Source: Bowmanella denitrificans (lineage in GTDB: Bacteria; Pseudomonadota; Gammaproteobacteria; Enterobacterales; Alteromonadaceae). Taken from it: 64,000 nt of DNA. The notes under the pieces were generated by a model, which had not been told where the DNA came from, searched no databases, and worked only from the letters and a program-made list of their open reading frames with translations. The position numbers and the translations under genes were made by a program. Positions 44,882-53,218 of the stretch are shown here, in pieces; position 1 is the first letter of the stretch, and each line of letters opens with the position of its first letter. Location: positions 62,001 through 126,000 of the forward strand of contig NZ_BAAAEI010000023.1 in NCBI RefSeq assembly GCF_039522935.1, given 5' to 3'.

Positions 44882-47727
44882 AATTTCTGTCTGTCATGCT
44901 GGCGCTGACCGGGCTGTTGACTGCGCCACTTAGCGCGGCTGACTGGCTAACTGAACAACCTGATGCAAGCGCATTTACCCTGGTAGGGGCCAACAGCCAG
45001 GCGCGTCTGTATATCGATAAGGAAGCCTTGCCGGGCGTGCAACGGGCTGCCCACAATCTGGTCAGTGATATTGCCAAGGTCACAGGTAAAACACTGCTAT
45101 TGGGGCAGCAAACTCAAAGTGAACAGCTAGTGATTATTGGCAGCCTTGGGCACAGCGCAGTGCTGGATCGTCTGATCGCCGAGGGCAAGCTGGATGTCAG
45201 TGCTATCGAAGGGCGCTGGGAAGCCTATCAGATTAAAACCCTGCAGCAGCCGTTGCCTGGGGTGAAACAGGCTTTGGTGATTGCCGGCAGCGACAAGCGC
45301 GGTGCTATTTATGGGGTGTATAGCCTGTCTGAAGCCATTGGCGTTTCGCCCTGGTATTGGTGGGCCGATGTGCCGGTGAAACGCAAGTCCAGTCTCTATG
45401 TTCAGGCCTCTGCGGCGATGGTGGATGCGCCGAAGGTGAAATACCGCGGTATTTTTCTTAACGATGAAGCGCCCGCCTTAACTAACTGGGTGAAAGAAAA
45501 ATTTGGCGACTACAACGCCCAGTTTTATGTACATGTGTTTGAACTGCTGCTGCGCTTGAAAGCCAATTATATGTGGCCGGCTATGTGGAATAACGCCTTT
45601 GCCGATGATGACCCCAGCAACGCGCTGCTGGCGGATGAAATGGGTATCGTAATGGGCACCTCTCATCATGAGCCCATGATGCGCGCGGACAAGGAATGGA
45701 ACCGCTATGGCGAAGGGCCCTGGGAGTATTCCACCAATCGTGACAATATCTATCGCTTCTGGCAACAGGGAGCGCAGCGGCATAAGCAATTGGAAAGTCT
45801 GTTTACCCTGGGCATGCGCGGCCAGGAAGACGAACCCATGAGCGAAGGCGAAAATATCGGCCTGCTGGAACAGATTGTGGCGGATCAGCGTCAGATCCTG
45901 TCTGACACCTTCACTGATGATATTCGTCAGGTGCCGCAGGTATGGGCTTTGTATAAAGAGGTGCAGGGCTTTTATGAACGAGGTATGCGGGTGCCCGATG
46001 ATGTGACCCTGCTGTGGGCCGACGATAATTTTGGCAATATCCGCCGCCTGCCAACCGCAGAAGAGCGCAAGCGCAGCGGTGGGGCCGGGGTGTATTATCA
46101 TTTCGATTATGTTGGCGGGCCGCGCTCTTACCGCTGGATTAACACCGTTCCTATTGCCAAAATCTGGGAGCAGATGCATCTGGCCTGGCAATATCAGGCG
46201 GATCGCATCTGGATAGTCAATGTCGGCGATCTCAAGCCCATGGAGTTGCCCACCGACTTCTTTCTGCGTATGGCCTGGAACCCCACTGCTTTTAGCGCCG
46301 CCACTCAGGCCGCTTTCAGCAAGCAGTGGGCCAGCCAGCAATTTGGCCCTGAATACGCAGCGGATATTGCCCGCATCCTCGATGGCTATATCCGCCACAA
46401 TGGCAGGCGTAAACCCGAGGCGGTTGAGGCTGATACCTACAGTATTTTGCATTACAACGAAGCCGGGCGGGTGTCGACTGAGCTTAAGGCCTTAGCAGAG
46501 TTAAACCAGCAGGTGGAAAAGGCACTGCCGCCAGTTTACCAGGACAGCTATTTTCAACTGGTGGCCTATCCGCTGTTGGCCACTCAGGCGGTGTTTGAAC
46601 TTAACCATAACCTGGCCCTTAACCGCCTGCACGGCAAGCAGGGGCGTGTGACCACCAATGACTATGCCAACCAGGTACGTTATTGGTTTAACCGCGATCA
46701 GCAACTGTCCGGGCAATATCACCAACTGGCTGATGGGCGCTGGAAGCATATGATGTCGCAGCCGCATATCGGTTATACCTACTGGCGTAATCCACCGGCT
46801 AACCTGATGCCGGTGGTGTCCACTTATGCACCGGCCGCAGAGCCGGTGGCCGATATGGGCGTGGCGGTGCAGGGCAGTGAATTGTCCTGGCCACTCAATG
46901 AACCCTTGGGGCAGGATTTGGCATTGCCGGATTTCACCCTGTACGGTCAGCAGCAGCGCTATATTGAGATATTCAATAAACAACTTAAACCTTTTACCTT
47001 TAACGCGGCGACGTCAGCGCCCTGGATAAGATTAAGTCAGACAACGGGCGATGTTAATCAACAGCAGCGCATTTGGGTCAGTATTGACTGGCAAGGTTTG
47101 AGCGAGGGAACGCATCAGGGCTGGGTGCACGTGCAAGGAACAGGGTGGGGGGGCGCACGTATTCTGGTAAAGGCCAGCAAAACCCCGCAGGCAGTAAAAG
47201 GTAACTTTGTGGAGGCCGATGGCTATATTTCCTTACAAGCATCCGATGCCACAATTTACGGCAATCATGCTCGCGCCTGGTGGGCACCCATCCCTGGTCA
47301 TGGTTATGCAGGGCAGTCGGTGTCTGCATCTGCTCACGCCGATTATGTCTGGCAGAAGGACGAACCTGCCCCCTACCTGGAATTTCCCTTGTACTTATTC
47401 AGTCAGGGACAGTTTGATTTGCATCTGTGGCTGGCACCCAGCCTGGGGTTTGTGCCTGGCCGCGGCCTGCGGCTGGCGGTGGGGCTGGACGACCAGGTGC
47501 CGCAAACCCTGGATATCCTGTCTGATAGCAGTCAGCAAGCCTGGCAGCAATCTGTGCTGGACGGGCTGCGCAAAGTCACCACCCGTATCCATATGACCCA
47601 AGCGGGTCAGCACAAACTGCGTCTATATCTGCGCGATCCAGGGGTGGTATTGCAAAAGCTGATAGTGGATACCGGTGGTCTGCAACCCAGCTATTTGGGG
47701 CCACCTGCCAGTCTTTACATCAGGTAG
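44878..47727 (+). CDS. GH115 xylan alpha-1,2-glucuronidase
   Basis: This 949-residue exported enzyme has a signal peptide MKFLSVMLALTGLLTAPLSA. The GH115 N-terminal domain contains VIAGSDKRGAIYGVYSLSEA and SPWYWWADVPV. Its catalytic barrel has KYRGIFLNDEAPALTNWVKE, LKANYMWPAMWNNAFADDDP, GTSHHEPMMRA and LLWADDNFGNIRRLP. The C-terminal domain (about 780-949) is the accessory domain seen in GH115 structures. It removes (4-O-methyl)glucuronic acid from xylan, complementing the GH10 and GH43 enzymes. It overlaps the GH43 stop by four bases. A long leader with LacI-type palindromes and a TonB receptor follow. Confidence 0.92.
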   Translation: MKFLSVMLALTGLLTAPLSAADWLTEQPDASAFTLVGANSQARLYIDKEALPGVQRAAHNLVSDIAKVTGKTLLLGQQTQSEQLVIIGSLGHSAVLDRLIAEGKLDVSAIEGRWEAYQIKTLQQPLPGVKQALVIAGSDKRGAIYGVYSLSEAIGVSPWYWWADVPVKRKSSLYVQASAAMVDAPKVKYRGIFLNDEAPALTNWVKEKFGDYNAQFYVHVFELLLRLKANYMWPAMWNNAFADDDPSNALLADEMGIVMGTSHHEPMMRADKEWNRYGEGPWEYSTNRDNIYRFWQQGAQRHKQLESLFTLGMRGQEDEPMSEGENIGLLEQIVADQRQILSDTFTDDIRQVPQVWALYKEVQGFYERGMRVPDDVTLLWADDNFGNIRRLPTAEERKRSGGAGVYYHFDYVGGPRSYRWINTVPIAKIWEQMHLAWQYQADRIWIVNVGDLKPMELPTDFFLRMAWNPTAFSAATQAAFSKQWASQQFGPEYAADIARILDGYIRHNGRRKPEAVEADTYSILHYNEAGRVSTELKALAELNQQVEKALPPVYQDSYFQLVAYPLLATQAVFELNHNLALNRLHGKQGRVTTNDYANQVRYWFNRDQQLSGQYHQLADGRWKHMMSQPHIGYTYWRNPPANLMPVVSTYAPAAEPVADMGVAVQGSELSWPLNEPLGQDLALPDFTLYGQQQRYIEIFNKQLKPFTFNAATSAPWIRLSQTTGDVNQQQRIWVSIDWQGLSEGTHQGWVHVQGTGWGGARILVKASKTPQAVKGNFVEADGYISLQASDATIYGNHARAWWAPIPGHGYAGQSVSASAHADYVWQKDEPAPYLEFPLYLFSQGQFDLHLWLAPSLGFVPGRGLRLAVGLDDQVPQTLDILSDSSQQAWQQSVLDGLRKVTTRIHMTQAGQHKLRLYLRDPGVVLQKLIVDTGGLQPSYLGPPASLYIR

Positions 47728-47749
47728 TGTGGTGCTACCTGAAAGTGCT

Positions 47750-47763
47750 TGAAAACGTTTGCA
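47750..47763. promoter_or_regulatory. LacI-type operator, imperfect copy
   Basis: TGAAAACGTTTGCA, 23 bases after the GH115 stop, matches the perfect palindrome at 47962 at 13 of 14 positions. The AACGTT core is typical of LacI-family operators. Confidence 0.6.
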
Positions 47764-47961
47764 TATTTTTCTTTCTGTTCAATATCTGTTATTCGTGCTA
47801 CACGGCTTATTTTCATTTTAGTAACAAACTGCTGGTGGGCAGTTTTCTGGTGAAATAACGGCATAACCTATTGAAAAATATTTGCTAAATGCTGTTGTTC
47901 TTTCAGCTTTGTCGCAAGCTCATTGTGTTTTTTAACATCCTGGTTTTTAAAATCTTGTAAC

Positions 47962-47975
47962 TGAAAACGTTTTCA
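47962..47975. promoter_or_regulatory. LacI-type operator, perfect palindrome
   Basis: TGAAAACGTTTTCA is a perfect 14-base palindrome with central CG, the classic form of LacI/GalR-family operators. It lies 243 bases upstream of the receptor ATG. A TTGTAA lies seven bases upstream of its first base and TAAGG just after it, so it may overlap a weak promoter. No LacI-family gene is in the window. Confidence 0.7.
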
Positions 47976-48218
47976 TCTAAGGTTTGTGTTGCTGAATTGT
48001 TAAAAAAAGATAGCGAGTAACGTTTTTTTGCAAAATCAAAACACCCGGCTCGCCACTACAATCGCAGACAGAAATAACAATTCGGCCGGGTACTAGCTGG
48101 TGCTCCGGCCAGCGGGAACAGACCGACGCATACACAAGCTGAAGGGGTGTGGCAGGTATTAACCTGTGCGCATAGAAGGCGTTGGTTCACTCAATAAAGG
48201 CAAAGTGGGAACAACAAC

Positions 48219-51200
48219 ATGAACAAAGTAACAGTGTTTAACCGAACCACCCTGGCCAGCAGTATTTCGTTACTGCTGGGCACATCCCTGTCCATGCCGT
48301 TACTGGCGCAGGAGACGGCGGCGCAGGATGATGGCTCTGTGGAAGTTATTCAGGTCAGTGGTATGCGCTCCAGTCTGCAGCAAGCAACCAGCATTAAACG
48401 CCATTCCATGGGAGTGGTGGATGCCATTTCGGCCGAAGATATCGGCAAATTCCCAGATACCAATCTGGCAGAGTCCCTGCAGCGTATCAGTGGCGTATCG
48501 ATTAGCCGTACTAATGGCGAAGGGTCTGAAGTCACTGTGCGGGGTTTTGGTGGTGACAATAACATGGTGACGCTTAACGGCCGTACCATGCCTGCTGCCA
48601 CCACCTATGGGGCAGGCTCCGGTGCCGATGGCACCACCCGTGGGGGCAGTACCCGCGCCTTCGATTTTGCTAATCTGGCCTCTGAGTCGATTAAATCAGT
48701 AGAAGTGTTTAAGACCAGTAAGGCCGATATCACCACTGGTGGTCTGGGTGCGACCTTGAATATCATCACCGCCAAACCATTGGACAGTGAGGGCTTTGTG
48801 GCCAGTGCCGGTGTTAAAGCTGTACATGACACCACCAACCGCACCGGGGATGATTTGACCCCGGAACTGTCCGGTATTATGAGCTATGCCAATGACGAAT
48901 CCACTTTTGGGGTGGGCTTGTCTTTCAGCCATCAAGAGCGAGATTCTGGCTATACCGGCGCGACGGTCAATGCCTGGAATATCGGCTACTGGGATGACAG
49001 TAATCCAGGTGGTGATTTGTATGGCAACCCTGGCGTGGACTACCGTAATGCGCCGCAGGATGGCCAATTATTTGCCCGCCCAAATGATATTCGTTATGCC
49101 TTCTCCAATACCCAACGGGTGCGGGATAACGCGCAACTTACCTTACAGTTTCGTCCCAATGATGCCCTGACCGCAGCAGTGGACTATACCTTTGCCGAAA
49201 ATGAACTCAAAGAGCAGCGCGGTGAGATCACCAACTGGGTGCAGGGCGGTGGAAATACCCGTATTGTGGAATTTGACGACAGCGCCGTGAAAACTCCTGT
49301 GTATATTATGCAAGAGTATGATGGTGGGGTGGACGAAGGTTATGAACAGCAGTGGCGCGAACAGACCAATACGCTTAAATCACTGGGTCTCAACCTGCAA
49401 TACAATGTGAGTGACTATTTCTCGCTAACTCTGGATGCGCACGACTCTGAAATGTACAGCCGTGGCACCGGCCCTCGCAATACGGGGGAGCTGGCCGTGG
49501 GCCTGGGCGCGCCCACCGTGGTATCCCGCGAATGGTTCTGGGGTATGGATCTGCCAACCTATAAGAACGTTTATGACGACAGTATTCGCGGCGCCAATAA
49601 CAATGGGCAGGTGGATGCCGGTGATGTGGGCTCGTCTGTGGCGCGTTTACGTAACGCCAGCCAGAAGACCGAAATTTCACAGGTGAAACTGGATGGTCAA
49701 TATGTGCTGGAAGACGGGCGCTTTGATTTTGGTGTGGAGCTGCGCACTATGGAATCCCGCTCCATGCAAACTGCTGGCCGCAATATAGATAACTTGGGCG
49801 GATGGGGTATTGCCTTCCCCGGTGAATTCGATGCTTATGGCCTGATCCAGCCTTTTGACCTGCCCGGAGAGTTTGACGATTACGATACTATGCCGGGAGG
49901 CTACGGTTTTATTGCCGATGCCAGAGCATTGTATGATGCGGCGCTGGAGCTATACCCTAATGCCAATCCTGCTCTGCCCACCGCCTCAGAGACGGCCTTA
50001 TCCTTTGACAATACGGTGAAAGAAGAAACCCAGGCGGTGTATTTCCAGGTAGCATTAGGCGGCGAGCTGGGCGGTATGCCATTTGACGTACTCACTGGCT
50101 TGCGCTACGAAAAAACCGATGTAACGTCCACCTCGTTAGTAAACCCGGTGTATTTCTCCTGGGACAGTAATGATGATGTGAACCCGCATCCAGGCACAGG
50201 CGCGGAGCCTACCTCACTGGACAGTGACTACGATTACCTGCTCCCCAGCCTGGATTTCAGCCTGGATATTACTGAGGATCTTAAAGGCCGGTTCTCTTTC
50301 GGCAAAACCATTGGCCGGGCGGGCTTGGGTGACCTGGGCGTGTCGTACGGTAATTTTGGCGGCGGGGGCGGTTCCACCTTGCTTGGCGCGCAACCTACGG
50401 CCGATGGTTCCAACCCTGGTCTGCTACCACTGGAGTCGTCCAACTATGATCTGTCGCTTGAGTGGTACTACAGCCCGGACAGTTATGCCTCTATTGGTCT
50501 ATTTCAGAAAAACGTCATCAACTTTATCGGTCGTCGGCAAGTAGATCAGAAGATTTTAGGGATTCGTGATGTGACCGGGGGGCCAAGAGCCCAGGCGGCC
50601 ATGGATGCACTCAATGATCTGGGGGTACTGGTCGACAACACCTCGCTGTTTACCATGATGGTCATTCTGAATAATCCAACAGACTTCCCTGGTGGTGCAG
50701 GTGATTACAATAATCTGTCGCCACAGGACATCATAGATATTGAACGTGACTATGATCTGCTGGCCAACGAGTCGGATCCTGAAACGACCTTCCGTACCAG
50801 TATCCCGGATAACAGCCGCGAAGCCAAACTGTATGGTGCCGAGCTGGCGATTCAGCATTTCTTCGGGGATAGCGGTTTTGGTGTGCAAGCCAACTACACC
50901 ATAGTACGCGGTGATGTAGGGTTTGACAGTGAAGCCGATCCGGATCAGGACCAGTTTGCACTGCTGGGCCTAAGTGACACGGCCAACCTGATTGCCATGT
51001 ATGAGAAAGAGGGCTGGCAGGCCAGGGTTGCCTGGAACTGGCGGGATAAATACCTGGCTGAGGTGAATAAGGGCGCGGATCGCAACCCAAGATTCGTCGA
51101 AGCTTATTGGCAGATAGATGTGAATGTCAGTTATGACATCAGTGAGGACCTGACCGTGTTTGTGGAAGGCTTGAATATCACTGGTGAGAATGACCGGCAG

Positions 51201-51281
51201 CACGCCCGTAATGAAGCGCAGCTTTGGTATCTGACCGATTTAGGAGCGCGCTATCAGATTGGTGCCCGTTACGCATTCTAA
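48219..51281 (+). CDS. TonB-dependent outer-membrane receptor, xylan-side
   Basis: This 1020-residue receptor of the large TonB-Xanthomonas/Caulobacter type has a signal peptide (to about residue 30), the TonB-box-like VEVIQVSG, and a plug domain. The plug contains VVDAISAEDIGKFPDTNLAE, SLQRISGVSISR and EVTVRGFGGDNNMVTLNGR. A 22-strand barrel region follows, ending ARYQIGARYAF with terminal phenylalanine. Such receptors import oligosaccharides too large for porins. Its place directly after GH10, GH43 and GH115 genes makes xylo-oligosaccharides or glucuronoxylan fragments the likely ligand. A terminator-like hairpin follows before the SapC-cupin-halogenase genes. Confidence 0.92.
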   Translation: MNKVTVFNRTTLASSISLLLGTSLSMPLLAQETAAQDDGSVEVIQVSGMRSSLQQATSIKRHSMGVVDAISAEDIGKFPDTNLAESLQRISGVSISRTNGEGSEVTVRGFGGDNNMVTLNGRTMPAATTYGAGSGADGTTRGGSTRAFDFANLASESIKSVEVFKTSKADITTGGLGATLNIITAKPLDSEGFVASAGVKAVHDTTNRTGDDLTPELSGIMSYANDESTFGVGLSFSHQERDSGYTGATVNAWNIGYWDDSNPGGDLYGNPGVDYRNAPQDGQLFARPNDIRYAFSNTQRVRDNAQLTLQFRPNDALTAAVDYTFAENELKEQRGEITNWVQGGGNTRIVEFDDSAVKTPVYIMQEYDGGVDEGYEQQWREQTNTLKSLGLNLQYNVSDYFSLTLDAHDSEMYSRGTGPRNTGELAVGLGAPTVVSREWFWGMDLPTYKNVYDDSIRGANNNGQVDAGDVGSSVARLRNASQKTEISQVKLDGQYVLEDGRFDFGVELRTMESRSMQTAGRNIDNLGGWGIAFPGEFDAYGLIQPFDLPGEFDDYDTMPGGYGFIADARALYDAALELYPNANPALPTASETALSFDNTVKEETQAVYFQVALGGELGGMPFDVLTGLRYEKTDVTSTSLVNPVYFSWDSNDDVNPHPGTGAEPTSLDSDYDYLLPSLDFSLDITEDLKGRFSFGKTIGRAGLGDLGVSYGNFGGGGGSTLLGAQPTADGSNPGLLPLESSNYDLSLEWYYSPDSYASIGLFQKNVINFIGRRQVDQKILGIRDVTGGPRAQAAMDALNDLGVLVDNTSLFTMMVILNNPTDFPGGAGDYNNLSPQDIIDIERDYDLLANESDPETTFRTSIPDNSREAKLYGAELAIQHFFGDSGFGVQANYTIVRGDVGFDSEADPDQDQFALLGLSDTANLIAMYEKEGWQARVAWNWRDKYLAEVNKGADRNPRFVEAYWQIDVNVSYDISEDLTVFVEGLNITGENDRQHARNEAQLWYLTDLGARYQIGARYAF

Positions 51282-51311
51282 AAGCAGGTGTCCTGTTATG
51301 ACCTGAAATGT

Positions 51312-51345
51312 AAGAGCCGCTGGTAACAGCGGCTCTTGTCTGTTT
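51312..51345 (+). terminator. Hairpin between the TonB receptor and SapC
   Basis: AAGAGCCGCTG (51312-51322) and CAGCGGCTCTT (51327-51337) form a perfect 11-pair stem with a GTAA loop, then GTCTGTTT. It lies 30 bases after the receptor stop and ~86 bases before the SapC gene. It probably reduces, rather than abolishes, expression of the downstream genes unless they have their own promoter. Confidence 0.8.
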
Positions 51346-51423
51346 GCGGTGCTGTACATTTGTTCGCCAGTACAGGCATAGTGGGGATACACAGGTTAAG
51401 TTGTTCAGGGGATAGTATTATTT

Positions 51424-52176
51424 ATGCCGCAACATGTTTTGCTTAACAATATCAGTCATCAACAGACCCGGGTGTTGCACCGGTTTGCCGCGGAGTATGG
51501 TGACAATCTGGCCAGTGTGCCGGTGATGCCCAATGAATTTACCGAACTGCAAAAGGAATATCCGCTGCTGTTTCGTCGCCAGCAACCCAATGGTCCTTAT
51601 CAGGCTCTGGCATTGTTAGGATTTGAAGCCGGCGAGAACCTGTTTCTGGAGCCGCAGTTGCCTTCAGGCTGGGCGGCCAGACAGATACCGGCGATGTTAG
51701 AGCGGGGACCATTTTTGATTGGTATGCAGCATCGCCAGGAAGACGGCCAGCATCAGGAGGTGGCGGTTATCCATATCGATATGGACCACCCTAAGGTTAA
51801 CCAGCCGCAAGGCAGGGCGCTGTTTCTGGAATACGGTGGCAACAGCCCTTATCTGGAGTTTGTGTCAGCATGTTTAACCCAGCTCCATCAGGGCATGGCC
51901 ATAGCGCCGCGACTTTATGCCTTAATCGAGGAACTGGATTTATTTGAGTCCATCAATATTGATATTGAACTGCACAGCGGCGAAAAACTGCGCCTGACCG
52001 GCTATGCCACCATCAGCGAACAGCGCCTGGCACAGTTGGATGCGCAAAAGTTACATGGCTTACACCAGGCTGGCGCTTTGCCACTCTGCTATGCGGCCAT
52101 GGCTTCTCTTAGTAATATTCGGCAATTGATAGACAAGAAAAATCAGCGCCTGGGCCAGGCCGGCAAGGGGGCCTGA
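51424..52176 (+). CDS. SapC family protein
   Basis: This 250-residue soluble protein has features of the SapC family: NISHQQTRVLHRFAAEYGDN, VPVMPNEFTELQKEYPLLFR, and FLEYGGNSPYLE. The name comes from Campylobacter S-layer transport, but the biochemical role is not established. In marine and plant-associated proteobacteria these genes sit beside TonB receptors, cupin-like genes and halogenase homologues. AGGGGATAGT precedes the ATG. Its stop and the next start share one base (TGATG), so it is tightly coupled to the cupin-like gene. No signal peptide is present, so it should act in the cytoplasm. Confidence 0.85.
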   Translation: MPQHVLLNNISHQQTRVLHRFAAEYGDNLASVPVMPNEFTELQKEYPLLFRRQQPNGPYQALALLGFEAGENLFLEPQLPSGWAARQIPAMLERGPFLIGMQHRQEDGQHQEVAVIHIDMDHPKVNQPQGRALFLEYGGNSPYLEFVSACLTQLHQGMAIAPRLYALIEELDLFESINIDIELHSGEKLRLTGYATISEQRLAQLDAQKLHGLHQAGALPLCYAAMASLSNIRQLIDKKNQRLGQAGKGA

Positions 52177-53210
52177 TGCACGTCGACTATGCGCCTGTGC
52201 CCGTTATTAACAACCTGCCTCCTGGTCAGTTACCTGCAGATTTAAGTGGCTTTAGCCAGCCCGTGGTGTTTAAGGGATTAGTCAGTCACTGGAAATTGGT
52301 AGTGCTAGGCAGGCAGTCCAGCGAAGAAGCCGTGGCTTATCTTAAATCGTTTTATAACGGTAATCCGGCCTTTGTTTATCAGGGCGAGCCGGGGCTTGAC
52401 GGTCGTTACGGCTATAACGACGATTTTACCCGGCTTAATTATGAAACCAGCCGCTTGGCGCTGGATGAGGTGCTGGACAGGCTGCTGGCCTGTCGGCAAA
52501 CCGCCAACCCACCAAGTTACTATATTGCTTCCAATGTTATTGATTACAACTTCCCGGGCCTGAGCGCCGATAACCATTTAGACATACCCGTCAGGCCATC
52601 GCCGCAAGCCTGTGAACCGCCGGTGCCCAGTCTCTGGATAGGCAATCGCTCTGTGGCCCGCTGTCACTATGATGCCTCAGACAATATTGCCTGTGTGGTG
52701 TTGGGGCGGCGGCGTTTTACCTTGTTTCCGCCGGATCAGATCGCCAACCTCTACCCGGGGCCGCTCACGCCAACTCCCGGTGGGCAGGCCATCACCTCGG
52801 TGGATATTCATCAGCCGGACCTTGGCCGCTTTCCACGCTTTGCCGAAGCCATCAAAGTCGGACTCAGTGTCGAGCTGGAGCCGGGGGATGCTATCTATAT
52901 TCCCAGTATGTGGTGGCATCAGGTGGAAGGGCTGGACAGTGTCAACATTCTGATCAACTACTGGTGGAGCGATGCGGCAAAATTTATGGGCTCGGCCATG
53001 AATGTGCTGCAGCATGCCATGCTGAGTCTGCGTGATAAACCAGCCCATGAAAAAGCAGCCTGGAAGCAGGTATTTGACTATTACGTGTTTGGCGATAGTC
53101 AGTTGCCACGAGCCCATCTGCCGGAGCAAGCCTGGGGGGACTTAGGGCCCATGACGGAGCTAAGCTCCAGGCAATTGCGCGCCAGGCTTATTAATAAACT
53201 CAACAGATAG
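52176..53210 (+). CDS. JmjC/cupin-like Fe(II)/2-oxoglutarate-dependent oxygenase
   Basis: This 344-residue protein is of the cupin_8/JmjC (FIH-like) type. The iron facial triad is visible as HxD in RCHYDASDN (near 164-166) and a distal histidine in MWWHQVEGLD (near 248). The core VVLGRRRFTLFPPDQIANLY and LEPGDAIYIPSMWWH are typical of asparaginyl/peptidyl hydroxylase-like cupins. It should hydroxylate or demethylate a protein or small molecule with 2-oxoglutarate and oxygen; the target is unknown. It starts one base into the SapC stop and ends eight bases before the halogenase gene. It closely parallels the second cupin at 57635-58651 in layout, suggesting duplicated modules. It is cytoplasmic, with no signal peptide. 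Confidence 0.87.
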   Translation: MHVDYAPVPVINNLPPGQLPADLSGFSQPVVFKGLVSHWKLVVLGRQSSEEAVAYLKSFYNGNPAFVYQGEPGLDGRYGYNDDFTRLNYETSRLALDEVLDRLLACRQTANPPSYYIASNVIDYNFPGLSADNHLDIPVRPSPQACEPPVPSLWIGNRSVARCHYDASDNIACVVLGRRRFTLFPPDQIANLYPGPLTPTPGGQAITSVDIHQPDLGRFPRFAEAIKVGLSVELEPGDAIYIPSMWWHQVEGLDSVNILINYWWSDAAKFMGSAMNVLQHAMLSLRDKPAHEKAAWKQVFDYYVFGDSQLPRAHLPEQAWGDLGPMTELSSRQLRARLINKLNR

Positions 53211-53218
53211 GAACAGCC

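Larger units (their letters stand above)
47728..48218 (+). other. 490-base leader of the xylan-side TonB receptor
   Basis: No gene is present. The region is AT-rich with T runs, holds two LacI-type palindromes (listed separately), and ends with AAGTGGGAACAACAAC before the receptor ATG. No terminator is evident after the GH115 gene, so read-through from the hydrolase operon and a local promoter are both possible. Confidence 0.6.

Noticed and set aside
45478..46452. 324-residue open frame antisense to the GH115 gene
   Set aside because: Complementary shadow of a strongly recognised glycosidase; low-complexity hydrophobic product without start signal.
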